64,000 nt of DNA from Aeromicrobium massiliense JC14 (GTDB taxonomy: Bacteria; Actinomycetota; Actinomycetes; Propionibacteriales; Nocardioidaceae), in contig NZ_HE978639.1 of NCBI RefSeq assembly GCF_000312105.1, positions 1-64,000 on the forward strand. Direction: 5' to 3'. Below the pieces are notes generated by a model. The model did no database searches. It had not been told where the DNA came from and saw only the letters and a list, made by a program, of their open reading frames with translations. The position numbers and the translations under genes are program-made. How positions within the stretch are numbered: position 1 is the stretch's first letter; each line of letters begins with the position of its first letter. Positions 32,039 through 40,942 of this stretch are shown piece after piece.

Positions 32039-35000
32039 GTGAACAGACTCCCATCCCGCGCGACACGAAGCGTCTGCGTCGCGTCCGCTGCGCTCCTTTC
32101 TTGGTCGGTCCTCGGACCCGCCGAGCATGCCATTGGGTCAAATAGCGAACCGGCTGAGGCCGACGTTTCCGTTAGAGTGACCGATTCCGATCGGGACGGA
32201 TACCTCGACGCGGCCGAAACCGAGACTGCAGCGGTCGGCGCCAGAGCGGAGGACGAGAAGGTCGAGGACCTCTCGCAGCGGACCGAGTCGGTTTCGGTGT
32301 TTGCGAACCCGGACGGCACGTTCACCCGCCGCGACTTCGGTGCCACGGTGCGGGTGAAGAAGTCCGGCAAGTGGACTCCGATCGACTACACGCTGGTGAA
32401 GCAGTCCGACGGTTCGTACGCGCCCAAGGCGTCCGATATCGACATCACGATCGCGGGCGGCGCCCGTGAAGCGGCTCGTGTCGACCTGGACGGGGATGAG
32501 TCACTGGCGTTCACCTGGCCCAAGGACCTGCCGGAACCGTCGGTGGATGGGGGAGTGGCGACCTACAAGTTGTCCAAGGCGACCGACCTGGTCGTCGCGG
32601 TCACGGCCAATGGCGTGGCCGCCCGGATCCGGCTCAACGAGAAGCCCGCCGCCGACGACCCGGTGTTCACCCTCGGCCTGCGCGCAGACAGCCTCGACCT
32701 GACCCAGCAGCAGTCCACCGGTGCTCTCACGGTCACCAACGACGAGGACAAGACCGTTGGCGGCGCCCAGCAGCTCCTTGCCTGGGACTCTCAGACCGAC
32801 AGGGCTGGCGATCCCACCAACATTGTCGAGCTCGACGCCACCCTGAAACAGACCAGCACTGCAGGTGACGTCACCAACCATGCCCTCGAGCTGACCGCAC
32901 CGGATGGGTTCCTGTCCGCCGCCGACACGAAGTACCCGGTCACCATTGATCCCCCGATCCGGGTCGGGCAGGTCCGTGACACCTGGGTCCGCTCCGGCCA
33001 GAACAAGGCCTACGGTGACGACCACCGGCTCATCGTCGGCAAGGTCGACCCCGATACATCCGACAACACCAATCCGGCACGGGCGTACCTGAAGTTCTTC
33101 GACAACCGCGTCGACACCAACCCCAACGTGGTCGTCACCAACGCCACGCTCAGCCTGTGGCAGTACTACGGCTACAGCTGCACCGACCGACGCATGCTCG
33201 CCTACCCCGTCGGCGCCCCGTGGAGCGACAACCTCACCTGGGCAAGCGGACTGCCCGCGATGAAGTGGACCAACGGCACCCACGTCGACGACAACCGCGG
33301 TGCCTCGAACTGCGGCCAGGGCTGGACCAAGCTCAACCTCACCAGCATGGCCCAGGCCTGGAATACCGGAGCCATCGACAACAACGGCCTCCGCCTCCAA
33401 GCCGACGACGAGACCGTCTCGGCGTTCGAGCGCCGCTTCTGCTCCATGGACTACCTCTCCAGCGAACTCATCTGCAACACCTCCAAACGCGCGCCAGTTC
33501 TCGAGACGACCTACAACACGTTCCCTTCAACCGCCGGCACTCCATCGGCGACAAACCGTGAAGGCAAGACGGTCCTGACATCGAAGGTCTCCGACCCCGA
33601 CGGCGGCACAGTGCGGGCTCATTTCGTCGTGTCTAAAGGCACAACGACGGTCTTCGACGGCTATTCGGCATACGTGCCGGCGAACACCACTGCCACTGTG
33701 ACGGTCCCCAAGATCCCGGAGGGCAGTTACAGCGTAAGAACCTGGTCTAGCGATGGATCGTTGGAATCCAAAGCGAGCTCGGCCGCGACAGCCTTCTCCG
33801 TGGAGGATGTCTCAAACAGTTCCGTCACCGCACCCTCCGTCATCACACGCGGGAGCACCACCGCGGTGCGAGCGACTCTCGTTGATCCGGAGGACGAACG
33901 GACACGCATGCGCGCATCTGTTACAGACGCCGACTCGAAGGTTGTGCACGACTCCTATTCGAGTTTTGTGGAAAGCGGCGACACGGTGGACATCTCCGTC
34001 CCGCGTCTCGCGCACGGCACGTACACACTAAAGCTCGCAGCGAACAACGGGCGTCTTGACTCGGCAACCCGATTCACTAAGTCCTTCACCGTCAACGTGC
34101 TCACAACCGACATCGCGGGAAGTAGTCCAGCAGCGCTGTCGATAGAAGCCGCCGTGGCGCAGCAGAATGCAGCGTCGACGGGTCCCGAAACAATCTGGGT
34201 GGCACCGGCAACTAATGATCTGGCTCTGGCTCAGGCGAACGCGAACGCTGCAGCGCTGGGCGGAGTCGCTGTCGCCGACGGGGGAGAACTTTCGGTTGCC
34301 GCCTTGAAGGGCCGTCTGCAAGCAGCGCGCGTGGCACTCGTTGGCCCTGCGGAGCAGTTCAGCGGACCGTTCCTCGACTGGGTATCGTCGCCACAAGGGC
34401 TACCCATCGCGTACGACCTGCGGTCGTCGCGTCCTGAGCGATGGTCACCTGGCCTTTTTGACGAGCCGACCTCACGGTTCGTAGCTGTCGGACGCGCCGA
34501 GGATGCCCGTTCGGTTGCGCTCGCTGTCACATCAGCCATCACCAAGAAGGGTGCCCTGCTGCTTCTCGATAAGGACGCTCCCGCCGCAGACATCAGGACA
34601 GCGCTGACCATCCCTACTCTTGAGTCAGCACAAGTGTTCAATGCTATGGATCTTGTCCCTACAACTGAACTCAGCGCCGAAGAGGCAGCCCTCATCCAGA
34701 ACGTCGCAACGGATGACAGAGAAGAAGCAGCATTGAGTGTCGTCACTGCGCATGAACAGATCGCCGCAGGTCGCTCCTCGCTTTCATTGGTTGTGGCTCC
34801 CAGCGTGTCGGAGATCGGAACGTACGCCGCGGCTGTCGCCGTCGCTAACCGGCTCCGAGCAGTCGCGATGCCCGAGGACGCGGCGCGAGAGTACATCTCG
34901 AGCTTGTCCTCCCCGCTGTCTGCTGTGCGCTCCCTCAGCCTGAACCCTGAATCCAAGACCGCCCATGAGCTCGCGAGCATCCAGGACTCGCCGCCCGCCG

Positions 35001-36529
35001 ATCCGATCATCCGAGCCACCAATCTGACGCTGGATGAGACTGGCGATACCTTTACCGTGTCGATCACGCCGGTTCCCGGAGCGGTGAAGTACGCGGCTTT
35101 CGACGTGAACGCCGCTCGCGTGGGTGAGTCGACAAGCACTTCGATTCAGGTACCAGGCGTGCCCAGACCCCTAGCCGTCGGGGCGTTCGATAGTTCGGGC
35201 GCCGTCTTGACTACCTTGCAGGTCCGAGCCAATGAGTTCAGTGCTGCCGACCAGCGCCGCGAAGTGATCCTGGGATCCACCAGCGACTCACGATCGCACT
35301 TGCGGTTCCTCGGACCCGCCGGTATCCCGCGACTTGTGACGAGGACAAGAGCAGTCGAGGTCGACGGCGCGGAGAACGATGTCACCTACGCCGACCCAGA
35401 CCTCCCAGCATCCGGCGAGATGCCCGAGCCGGCGGCGGACGGGCCGCCTGAAGAACTCCCCGCCGATGACTCCGACCTACAGGATCCAACTGCTGGAGAC
35501 GAGGATGAGTCCGACGACGCGGCTGATGACGGCAGCCCCGTCACGGTTCTGACCTGCGCCTCCACGTTCACGGACGTACCTTTGCCGCGTTCTGTCGAGT
35601 ATGAGTACACCGTCAAGACCCTCACCACTAACCCTTCGGGATGTGGCGGACCCGACGCGGGTACTACCGAGGACGAACCGTCTCAATTTGAAAGCGGAGT
35701 CCGATTCCCCGCGAACGCGGTGCCGGTAAGTTCAACGTCCCGGACCAGCGGCTCGCAGGCAGCGAGCCTGGCGTCCGCTCAGATCAACGCGGAGTCTCCG
35801 GAACTGGCGGCAGATATCTCAATCATGGGAGCGATGGTCCGAGCCGAAACTGACAAGGCAAATTCCGAAACAGCTGCCCGCGGAAACGGCACTGCGGGCC
35901 ATACGGGCGTCAACTTCCGGTACCAGACGTTCATCCGTCAAAGGATGGTCTATGCACCGGGTCTTCCTAGGAGCCTTTCTCGGCCAATTCAAGGATTTGC
36001 GGGCGACCACCGCGGCTTCGGGCTACCCAATGGTCCTTTCCGTACCCAGCAGAATGTTCGCTTTCGCGTCGGGAAGAATCCCGCGTTCTTCTACAGCGAG
36101 AGGGTCGGCGTGACGAGGCGATACAAGTGCGGCTACAAACTTGTTCGAAACGGACTCGCAGTTAAGCCTAAGATCACCAATTGCGACTTTGAAAAGAAGG
36201 CCTACGCCGATATGAGCAAGTCGTATCCTCGGAGTTGGGACACATGGAGCGTTGGCGGGATGGTCAACCTGGTTCTGAATGCTAAGGATCCGCTGATCGA
36301 ATTTGGGGTCGGGCCCGCCATCGACGCTCGGCTCCGGATCGGTGTGGACCCCTACAACGTCTCGCTCAAGGGCCAGCATGACCGGATGCCCGACCACGAG
36401 ATGTTCGCTCGGCCGGATGGTTCGTCCAAGTGGAAGCTGCTGTACAAGTCTCCGAAGGGCAGCATCCAGTGCCTCTTCGGGAAGCGAGCTCCTGGAAAGT
36501 GCACCGTCCGAGTCAACAAGACCTACTGA
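32039..36529 (+). CDS. Secreted DNRLRE-type polymorphic-toxin-like protein
   Basis: The product has 1,496 residues from GTG 32039. A Sec signal (about 1-32) is followed by a short dockerin/EF-hand-like segment (DSDRDGYLDAAE). A region of the kind that starts actinobacterial RHS/YD proteins comes next, then a DNRLRE-type carbohydrate-binding-like domain (VRDTWVRSGQNKAYGDDHRL to about 495). Two Ig-like domains and a cell-wall-hydrolase-like repeat region (about 700-950) follow. An acidic Asp/Glu/Pro linker leads to a basic C-terminal domain of about 200 residues (from VNFRYQTFIRQRM) with Cys pairs. No RHS repeats are present. The C-terminus is duplicated at 40834. G/C is lower than in the surroundings. 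Confidence 0.7.
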   Translation: MNRLPSRATRSVCVASAALLSWSVLGPAEHAIGSNSEPAEADVSVRVTDSDRDGYLDAAETETAAVGARAEDEKVEDLSQRTESVSVFANPDGTFTRRDFGATVRVKKSGKWTPIDYTLVKQSDGSYAPKASDIDITIAGGAREAARVDLDGDESLAFTWPKDLPEPSVDGGVATYKLSKATDLVVAVTANGVAARIRLNEKPAADDPVFTLGLRADSLDLTQQQSTGALTVTNDEDKTVGGAQQLLAWDSQTDRAGDPTNIVELDATLKQTSTAGDVTNHALELTAPDGFLSAADTKYPVTIDPPIRVGQVRDTWVRSGQNKAYGDDHRLIVGKVDPDTSDNTNPARAYLKFFDNRVDTNPNVVVTNATLSLWQYYGYSCTDRRMLAYPVGAPWSDNLTWASGLPAMKWTNGTHVDDNRGASNCGQGWTKLNLTSMAQAWNTGAIDNNGLRLQADDETVSAFERRFCSMDYLSSELICNTSKRAPVLETTYNTFPSTAGTPSATNREGKTVLTSKVSDPDGGTVRAHFVVSKGTTTVFDGYSAYVPANTTATVTVPKIPEGSYSVRTWSSDGSLESKASSAATAFSVEDVSNSSVTAPSVITRGSTTAVRATLVDPEDERTRMRASVTDADSKVVHDSYSSFVESGDTVDISVPRLAHGTYTLKLAANNGRLDSATRFTKSFTVNVLTTDIAGSSPAALSIEAAVAQQNAASTGPETIWVAPATNDLALAQANANAAALGGVAVADGGELSVAALKGRLQAARVALVGPAEQFSGPFLDWVSSPQGLPIAYDLRSSRPERWSPGLFDEPTSRFVAVGRAEDARSVALAVTSAITKKGALLLLDKDAPAADIRTALTIPTLESAQVFNAMDLVPTTELSAEEAALIQNVATDDREEAALSVVTAHEQIAAGRSSLSLVVAPSVSEIGTYAAAVAVANRLRAVAMPEDAAREYISSLSSPLSAVRSLSLNPESKTAHELASIQDSPPADPIIRATNLTLDETGDTFTVSITPVPGAVKYAAFDVNAARVGESTSTSIQVPGVPRPLAVGAFDSSGAVLTTLQVRANEFSAADQRREVILGSTSDSRSHLRFLGPAGIPRLVTRTRAVEVDGAENDVTYADPDLPASGEMPEPAADGPPEELPADDSDLQDPTAGDEDESDDAADDGSPVTVLTCASTFTDVPLPRSVEYEYTVKTLTTNPSGCGGPDAGTTEDEPSQFESGVRFPANAVPVSSTSRTSGSQAASLASAQINAESPELAADISIMGAMVRAETDKANSETAARGNGTAGHTGVNFRYQTFIRQRMVYAPGLPRSLSRPIQGFAGDHRGFGLPNGPFRTQQNVRFRVGKNPAFFYSERVGVTRRYKCGYKLVRNGLAVKPKITNCDFEKKAYADMSKSYPRSWDTWSVGGMVNLVLNAKDPLIEFGVGPAIDARLRIGVDPYNVSLKGQHDRMPDHEMFARPDGSSKWKLLYKSPKGSIQCLFGKRAPGKCTVRVNKTY

Positions 36530-36540
36530 GAGGTGACCGT

Positions 36541-36578
36541 TCGGTCCGGGGTCTATCGTCCCGTGGGCCCCGGACCGA
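36541..36578 (+). terminator. 11-bp hairpin after the toxin-like gene
   Basis: TCGGTCCGGGG pairs perfectly with CCCCGGACCGA around a 16-base loop, 12 bases after the stop of the large gene. Confidence 0.6.
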
Positions 36579-36668
36579 GCGTTGGTCATCGCTCATCTGG
36601 CTACTTGTGTCGAGTCCGGCGCAGTAGCCGCTCGATACTCATAGCGCCGCTGCCCGACCTTTGAAGCT

Positions 36669-37388
36669 CTACCCACCACGGCCTGAGTGCCTGCGCTCCC
36701 GACCGGGTGCGGCTGCGCGGCTCTTTTCGATCACGTTCCGCTGGCTCTGTCCGGCTGCGGCCGAGAGCGCCGGGTCGTGGCCTTGCTGGTTGTCGGTGAC
36801 CTTCAGGGCGGTCTTCACCTCGGGGGCGAGGTCGGAGGCTTCGATCTGTTCGGTGCGGGCTCGGCGGGCATCGGTGGAGTCGTACTCCAGGTCGGCCGCC
36901 AGGCCGGGCGCTGCTTCGCGGTCGACGCCGTCGTCCTGGCGCTCGTGCTCGAGCTCGACGTCGACGCCGCCCTGGACGCGGACCTGTTCGCGCAGCTCCT
37001 CGAGCGCCCGCTCGCCTCGGTCGGGGTCGGCCAGGTCCACGCCCCGCACCTCGTGGATCGTCTTGGTGATCGCCGCGGCGTGCGGCCCGAACCGGGCGGG
37101 GTCCAGCTGGCTCCACTCCTGCGCCCCGCGCCAGGCGTTCACCACCGACTCGGTCGACTCGTCGCGTACGAACTCTGCGGTGGCGGCGCGGCGGTAGAAC
37201 TGCTCGGCGACCGTCGCCTGCGTCTCGTAGCGCCGCTGCGCGTCGTCGGCCTCCTGGCGGGTCTGCGCTCCACGTCGCAGCGCCCGGTCCTGCGAGGCTC
37301 GCAGCAGCGATTCGGCTGCCCGGGCGGCGCTGGTGACCGCCATCGTCGATGCGCCCTGCAGGTCGTCCATCGGATCGTCGTCAACCAT
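36669..37388 (-). CDS. Mobilisation-associated hypothetical protein
   Basis: The product has 239 residues from ATG 37388 (GAGGGGGA upstream), 15 bases after the relaxase stop, so it belongs to the mob operon. It is helical and highly charged (SLLRASQDRALRRGAQTRQE; ALEELREQVRVQGGVDVELE), with no membrane segment, and ends in a basic tail (PGRERRHSGRGG). A coiled-coil accessory of the relaxosome is plausible. No family was recognised. Confidence 0.6.
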   Translation of the reverse strand: MVDDDPMDDLQGASTMAVTSAARAAESLLRASQDRALRRGAQTRQEADDAQRRYETQATVAEQFYRRAATAEFVRDESTESVVNAWRGAQEWSQLDPARFGPHAAAITKTIHEVRGVDLADPDRGERALEELREQVRVQGGVDVELEHERQDDGVDREAAPGLAADLEYDSTDARRARTEQIEASDLAPEVKTALKVTDNQQGHDPALSAAAGQSQRNVIEKSRAAAPGRERRHSGRGG

Positions 37389-37403
37389 CGCTGGTTCCCC
37401 CTC

Positions 37404-39071
37404 TTATCGTCCGTGCCCCTGGTCGCGACCGGCGCGACCGGTTCGCTGTCGTGAACGCTGCGGGCCGAGCTGGTTCGGCAACGGCGGCTTCACCGGATCA
37501 CCAGGCTCGGGGCGAGTGCCCCGCTGGGCCTCGGCGACCTTCTGCGCTGTGGCGCGCTCGCCGGCGGCCTTGAGGTCGGCCGCGACCGCCACCGGCGCCG
37601 ACGTCTCATCGCCGTACCCGGTCAACGGGATGCGCTGCAGGCGCTCAAGGGCGCGCGTGCGCAGGACCTCCGCCTCGGCCAAGTGCTTCATCGCCACCTG
37701 CCGGTCGTGCAGCGCCTTCACCGCTCCGAACACCTGGCGGGCCATGAGCGTGCCGGCGACCTTGCCCTTGCCGTCGGTGCGGGTCTGCAGCAGCACGACC
37801 GCGGCACCCAACGTCGACGACGACGGGCGACGGTGCGGGACGCCGGCACGACGGACCTGTGCCGATCGCGCGACCTGCTCGGCCGCGGCGTTCAGCTCGT
37901 CGCGGTTCTCGGTGTCGAACCGGGCCCACGCGGACAGGGCACCCGAGACGTCCCGGGCTGCGTCCGACCAGGCGACGTCGTCGCCCAGCGGGATCGACTT
38001 CAGCTGGTCGTTGAAGTCCGCCAGCCACCGGGCCGCGTTCACCGGCGCCTGCGGGGTCAGAGCCATGTCATCGGGTCCACCACGCAGCGCCGGCGCCTGA
38101 CCCTTGGCCGCCGCCGTCCACTCCGCGGCCGCGGCCGCCGAGCTCTCCAACGTCGGCTCGGCGAAGTGCTCCCGGACCCTGGGGAGCGACAGGTCCTTGC
38201 CCAGGCGTCCGCCGCCGTAGAACACCAGCCGCTCGTTGTAGTCCTCGGGCTTCAACGCCGCCTTGTAGCCGGTGACGACGTCGGTCGTGCCCTTCGCGTA
38301 GTACGGCTTGAGCACGACGCCAGCCTTGCGCACGCGCCTGATCCACTCGTCCTCGCTCTGCGACGCGACGGCCGCCGACCGGATGCGGTGGGCAAGCTCG
38401 ACCGGGGCGGTATGCGGCATCCCCGCCCGCTCGGCCTGAGCCAGCTCGGCCGGCTTCGCGCCCCGGGCACCAAGCCCCGCTTCGCGGCCAGCGACGGCGG
38501 CCAGCCCGTACTTGCGCTCGATCGAGCGGCACGCCTCCTGCGCCCGGCGGTAGTCCCCGTATCGGCCGTCCCACCGGGTGCCGTCCTCACGGACCATCGA
38601 CGCCGCGATGTGGATGTGGTCGTTGCCGCGCTTGGACGTGCCGTGGTGGATCGCGACCCACCGCGCCGGTGCCTTCCCCGACGCCTCGGTGAACCCCATC
38701 TCGTCCATGAAGTCCGACGCGATCGCGCGCCACTCATCGTCCGACACGGTCCGGTCGTCGACCGGCAGCGACAGCGAGCAGTGCCAGACGTGCTGGTCGC
38801 GGTAGCCGACCACCACCCGCTCGTCGGTCTCCGGGTCGACCGCCGTCACCTGCGAACGGATCTCCGTGCCCCAGTGCTGACGCGGCTGCTCGAGGTAGTC
38901 CGAGATCTCCCCAGCCGCGTCCGCGTTCAACTCCTCGCTGCCATGCCACGCGAGCAGGAAGTCGTCGCCGCCGATCACGTGCGGGTTGGTGTGCTCGTTC
39001 TCCCGACCCGGTCCGGCGAGGTAGCGCAGCAGGCCGCGCATGTCGCCGCCCTTGACCACGTTCGGGATCAC
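37404..39071 (-). CDS. Relaxase (MobP/VirD2-type)
   Basis: The product has 555 residues from GTG 39071, overlapping MobC by 4 bases. The start MIPNVVKGGDMRGLLRYLAG is typical of actinobacterial relaxases. The three-His metal motif is WVAIHHGTSKRGNDHIHIA (His143, His152, His154). The nicking Tyr is probably Tyr17 in LLRYLAG. The C-terminal 300 residues are helical and end in a basic tail. It should nick oriT, probably in the structured DNA upstream of mobC, and pilot the strand. Confidence 0.85.
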   Translation of the reverse strand: MIPNVVKGGDMRGLLRYLAGPGRENEHTNPHVIGGDDFLLAWHGSEELNADAAGEISDYLEQPRQHWGTEIRSQVTAVDPETDERVVVGYRDQHVWHCSLSLPVDDRTVSDDEWRAIASDFMDEMGFTEASGKAPARWVAIHHGTSKRGNDHIHIAASMVREDGTRWDGRYGDYRRAQEACRSIERKYGLAAVAGREAGLGARGAKPAELAQAERAGMPHTAPVELAHRIRSAAVASQSEDEWIRRVRKAGVVLKPYYAKGTTDVVTGYKAALKPEDYNERLVFYGGGRLGKDLSLPRVREHFAEPTLESSAAAAAEWTAAAKGQAPALRGGPDDMALTPQAPVNAARWLADFNDQLKSIPLGDDVAWSDAARDVSGALSAWARFDTENRDELNAAAEQVARSAQVRRAGVPHRRPSSSTLGAAVVLLQTRTDGKGKVAGTLMARQVFGAVKALHDRQVAMKHLAEAEVLRTRALERLQRIPLTGYGDETSAPVAVAADLKAAGERATAQKVAEAQRGTRPEPGDPVKPPLPNQLGPQRSRQRTGRAGRDQGHGR

Positions 39072-39535
39072 GAGGCCGACTCCTGACCAGGCGCGGGGGA
39101 GGGGAGCGGACGGTCCAGGTCGTCGAGCAGCTGCTCGAGCCGGACCATCACTCGACCGTGCGCAGCGATCGCCGCGGCGGTCTCCGGCTGGGCCTCCAGC
39201 GTCGCGTTCGTGACCCGCGCGATCTGGTTGATGTTCACGCCGACCTTGCCCACCAGACGGGCCACTCGGTACAGCTCGCCGATCATCTCCGCACGCAACT
39301 TCGCCGCGTCCGCACCACCGGCCAGAGCCGACTCCACGAGCAGCCTGGGCACCGTCACGTTCCGCTCCGACGCGCGCTCGAGCAGACGCTCCTCCTGCTC
39401 CGCGGTCACCTTCACCTTGTGCGTGATCGGGCGCGGGGCACCGGGCTTGCGGACCTGCCGCACACCCGGCCGAACACGCTCCCCAGAGCGGGCCGGCACG
39501 GCCCCCTCGGTCGCGTCGCGACGCTCCTCAGCCAT
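39068..39535 (-). CDS. MobC-like relaxosome accessory protein
   Basis: The product has 155 residues from ATG 39535. A basic head leads to KVKVTAEQEERLLERASERN, a ribbon-helix-helix-like segment, and then the MobC signature VARLVGKVGVNINQIARVTN. It binds near oriT and helps the relaxase open DNA. It is first in a three-gene leftward mob operon. Confidence 0.8.
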   Translation of the reverse strand: MAEERRDATEGAVPARSGERVRPGVRQVRKPGAPRPITHKVKVTAEQEERLLERASERNVTVPRLLVESALAGGADAAKLRAEMIGELYRVARLVGKVGVNINQIARVTNATLEAQPETAAAIAAHGRVMVRLEQLLDDLDRPLPSPAPGQESAS

Positions 39536-39636
39536 CGCACTTCCCCCGATCTTCACGCCCAGCGCAGCGAGCCCGCCAGGGCAGTTCCACACCCCAAGTG
39601 TGGCAGGACTCGACCGACAGGTCCAGGCCAAGAGCA

Positions 39637-39653
39637 CACAAGGGCCCCTTGTG
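39637..39653. repeat. Palindrome upstream of mobC
   Basis: CACAAGGG-C-CCCTTGTG is a perfect 8-bp inverted repeat followed by CATTAGCTTGC, an AT-richer stretch. Together with the larger structure at 39790 it makes this gene-free region (39536-40028) the best candidate for oriT. Confidence 0.5.
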
Positions 39654-39789
39654 CATTAGCTTGCTCCCGCTCAAGCGCCGCGCGACGCCGCCTCAGGGCA
39701 GCTCGCACTCGCTCACGCGGGATCGCCCAGCAGGTGATCAGGAAGGGGCGCTACGCGCGGTGTTCTCCCGACCTGCGGCCGGCCACCGA

Positions 39790-39914
39790 CCCCCGCCCCC
39801 GAAGCCGAACATTTTGACGCGCCGCTCCCACCCGTCAAGGACAAGCGCTGCGGCCTCCGGCCGTCCTTGACGGGTACTCGCCGGCGCATGTTCGGCATCT
39901 ATCGGGGGCGGGGG
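39790..39914. repeat. Nested inverted repeats, probable oriT core
   Basis: Four pairs of arms are nested symmetrically: CCCCCGCCCCCG/CGGGGGCGGGGG (39790-39801 and 39903-39914), GCCGAACAT/ATGTTCGGC (39804-39812 and 39888-39896), GCGCCG/CGGCGC (39819-39824 and 39882-39887) and CCCGTCAAGGAC/GTCCTTGACGGG (39831-39842 and 39863-39874). In total 39 base pairs are separated by small internal loops, with a GC-rich loop of 20 bases at the tip. The structure lies between divergent mobilisation and small regulatory genes. Confidence 0.65.
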
Positions 39915-40028
39915 TTGGTGTGGCCAGGCGGTCACTTCAAGCCTCGTGGCTGGGTCCGTCTACCGGTTTCCGTCACCGAGTCAGAAGCGGGCCGCGAGCG
40001 GCCCGAAGACCGAACGAAGGAGAGCACC

Positions 40029-40274
40029 ATGAGCACCCGGACCGACCTCTCGAGCATCGAGCTCGAGCAGATCCGCCAACGCGCCAACGCCGCCATGAAC
40101 CGCATCATCGACGCCAGCGCGAACGACCCAGACCCCATCACCGAGGCACGTCCGCACCACACCCGGGCAACTTCCGAACCGGGCTCCGATGACGTGCCGG
40201 CGGCCGACCGCTGGCGGGCGGTCAACGACCTCGAGCGGCTCGCTCTGGACGCCGAGCAGATGAGGCTCTGGTGA
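40029..40274 (+). CDS. Small hypothetical protein (81 residues)
   Basis: ATG 40029 has AAGGAG upstream. The peptide starts MSTRTDLSSIELEQIRQRAN and ends LERLALDAEQMRLW; both ends are helical with a disordered acidic middle. It overlaps the excisionase-like gene by GTGA, so the two are co-translated. Confidence 0.6.
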   Translation: MSTRTDLSSIELEQIRQRANAAMNRIIDASANDPDPITEARPHHTRATSEPGSDDVPAADRWRAVNDLERLALDAEQMRLW

Positions 40275-40465
40275 GCGCCATGGCCACGCGCGGGCTCATG
40301 CTCACCGCGCAAGACGCAGCCCGCCGGCTGGGCGTCGACGTCGAGCAACTGCGACGCTGGCGACGTGCCGGCACCGGGCCGGCCTGGGTCCGGCTCGGCC
40401 GCTCCATCCGCTACCACCCCGGCGCGCTGGACACCTGGGAGTCGACCGCACAGGATCGAAGGTGA
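40271..40465 (+). CDS. Excisionase/AlpA-like DNA-binding protein
   Basis: The product has 64 residues from GTG 40271 (ATG 40280 also possible). LTAQDAARRLGVDVEQLRRW then RLGRSIRYHPGALDTW is the HTH_17 pattern. It could act as an excisionase, but no integrase is seen in the window, so it may instead regulate the adjacent mob or oriT functions. Confidence 0.75.
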   Translation: MSAMATRGLMLTAQDAARRLGVDVEQLRRWRRAGTGPAWVRLGRSIRYHPGALDTWESTAQDRR

Positions 40466-40495
40466 AGACCATCCATCAGACGCGGGGGACACACC

Positions 40496-40717
40496 ATGGT
40501 TGAGATCCTGCTCCTGGCGCTCGGCCTCGCCCTCTCCCTGACGAGCCTCGCGCTCATCATCAAGTCGCTGCGCGAGCCCGGGCTCGTCCGCCAACAGCTC
40601 GCCGACGGACACCCAGAACAGGCCGCCCAGATCCGCCGGACCTTCACGCACCGACTCGGGTGGGCGGTCTGCCTGCTCCTGCTCGCGCTCACCTGCCAGA
40701 TCGCGGCTGCAAGCTGA
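40496..40717 (+). CDS. Small two-helix membrane protein (73 residues)
   Basis: ATG 40496. Two hydrophobic helices (about 3-23, EILLLALGLALSLTSLALII; and 54-71, LGWAVCLLLLALTCQIAAAS) flank a polar loop rich in Arg and Gln. It follows the excisionase-like gene by 30 bp. The function is unknown. Confidence 0.6.
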   Translation: MVEILLLALGLALSLTSLALIIKSLREPGLVRQQLADGHPEQAAQIRRTFTHRLGWAVCLLLLALTCQIAAAS

Positions 40718-40833
40718 TCTGCATTCACACGCCCGGCCGGCAGCCGCGCCGAACAGCTTCTCCGGGTCCTGTGGACTGACGTGTCCGCGACAGCGCATCC
40801 AGGGGGCCTGAGAGGCGGCGGTCAGGTCGGGCG

Positions 40834-40935
40834 GACTGGGTCCAGATCTACCGAAGCCCCAAACCGTCGCTTCAGTGCCTTTTCGGCAAACTGGCTGGAT
40901 CGAAATGCAAAGTGCGGGCCAACAAGACCTATTAA
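40834..40935 (+). pseudogene. Orphan C-terminal fragment of a toxin-like protein
   Basis: The frame reads DWVQIYRSPKPSLQCLFGKL then AGSKCKVRANKTY and stops at TAA 40933. This matches the last 33 residues of the 1,496-residue protein (WKLLYKSPKGSIQCLFGK...KCTVRVNKTY) including both Cys and the final NKTY. Upstream of the Asp the similarity ends abruptly, without a start codon. It is a displaced C-terminal cassette tail, followed after seven bases by a lipoprotein gene. Confidence 0.75.
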
Positions 40936-40942
40936 GGAGTAA

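Noticed and set aside
37400-37425. TTATCG near the relaxase stop as a dif arm
   Set aside because: No partner arm occurs at 6-bp spacing; the bases are explained by the relaxase stop codon and the next ribosome site.
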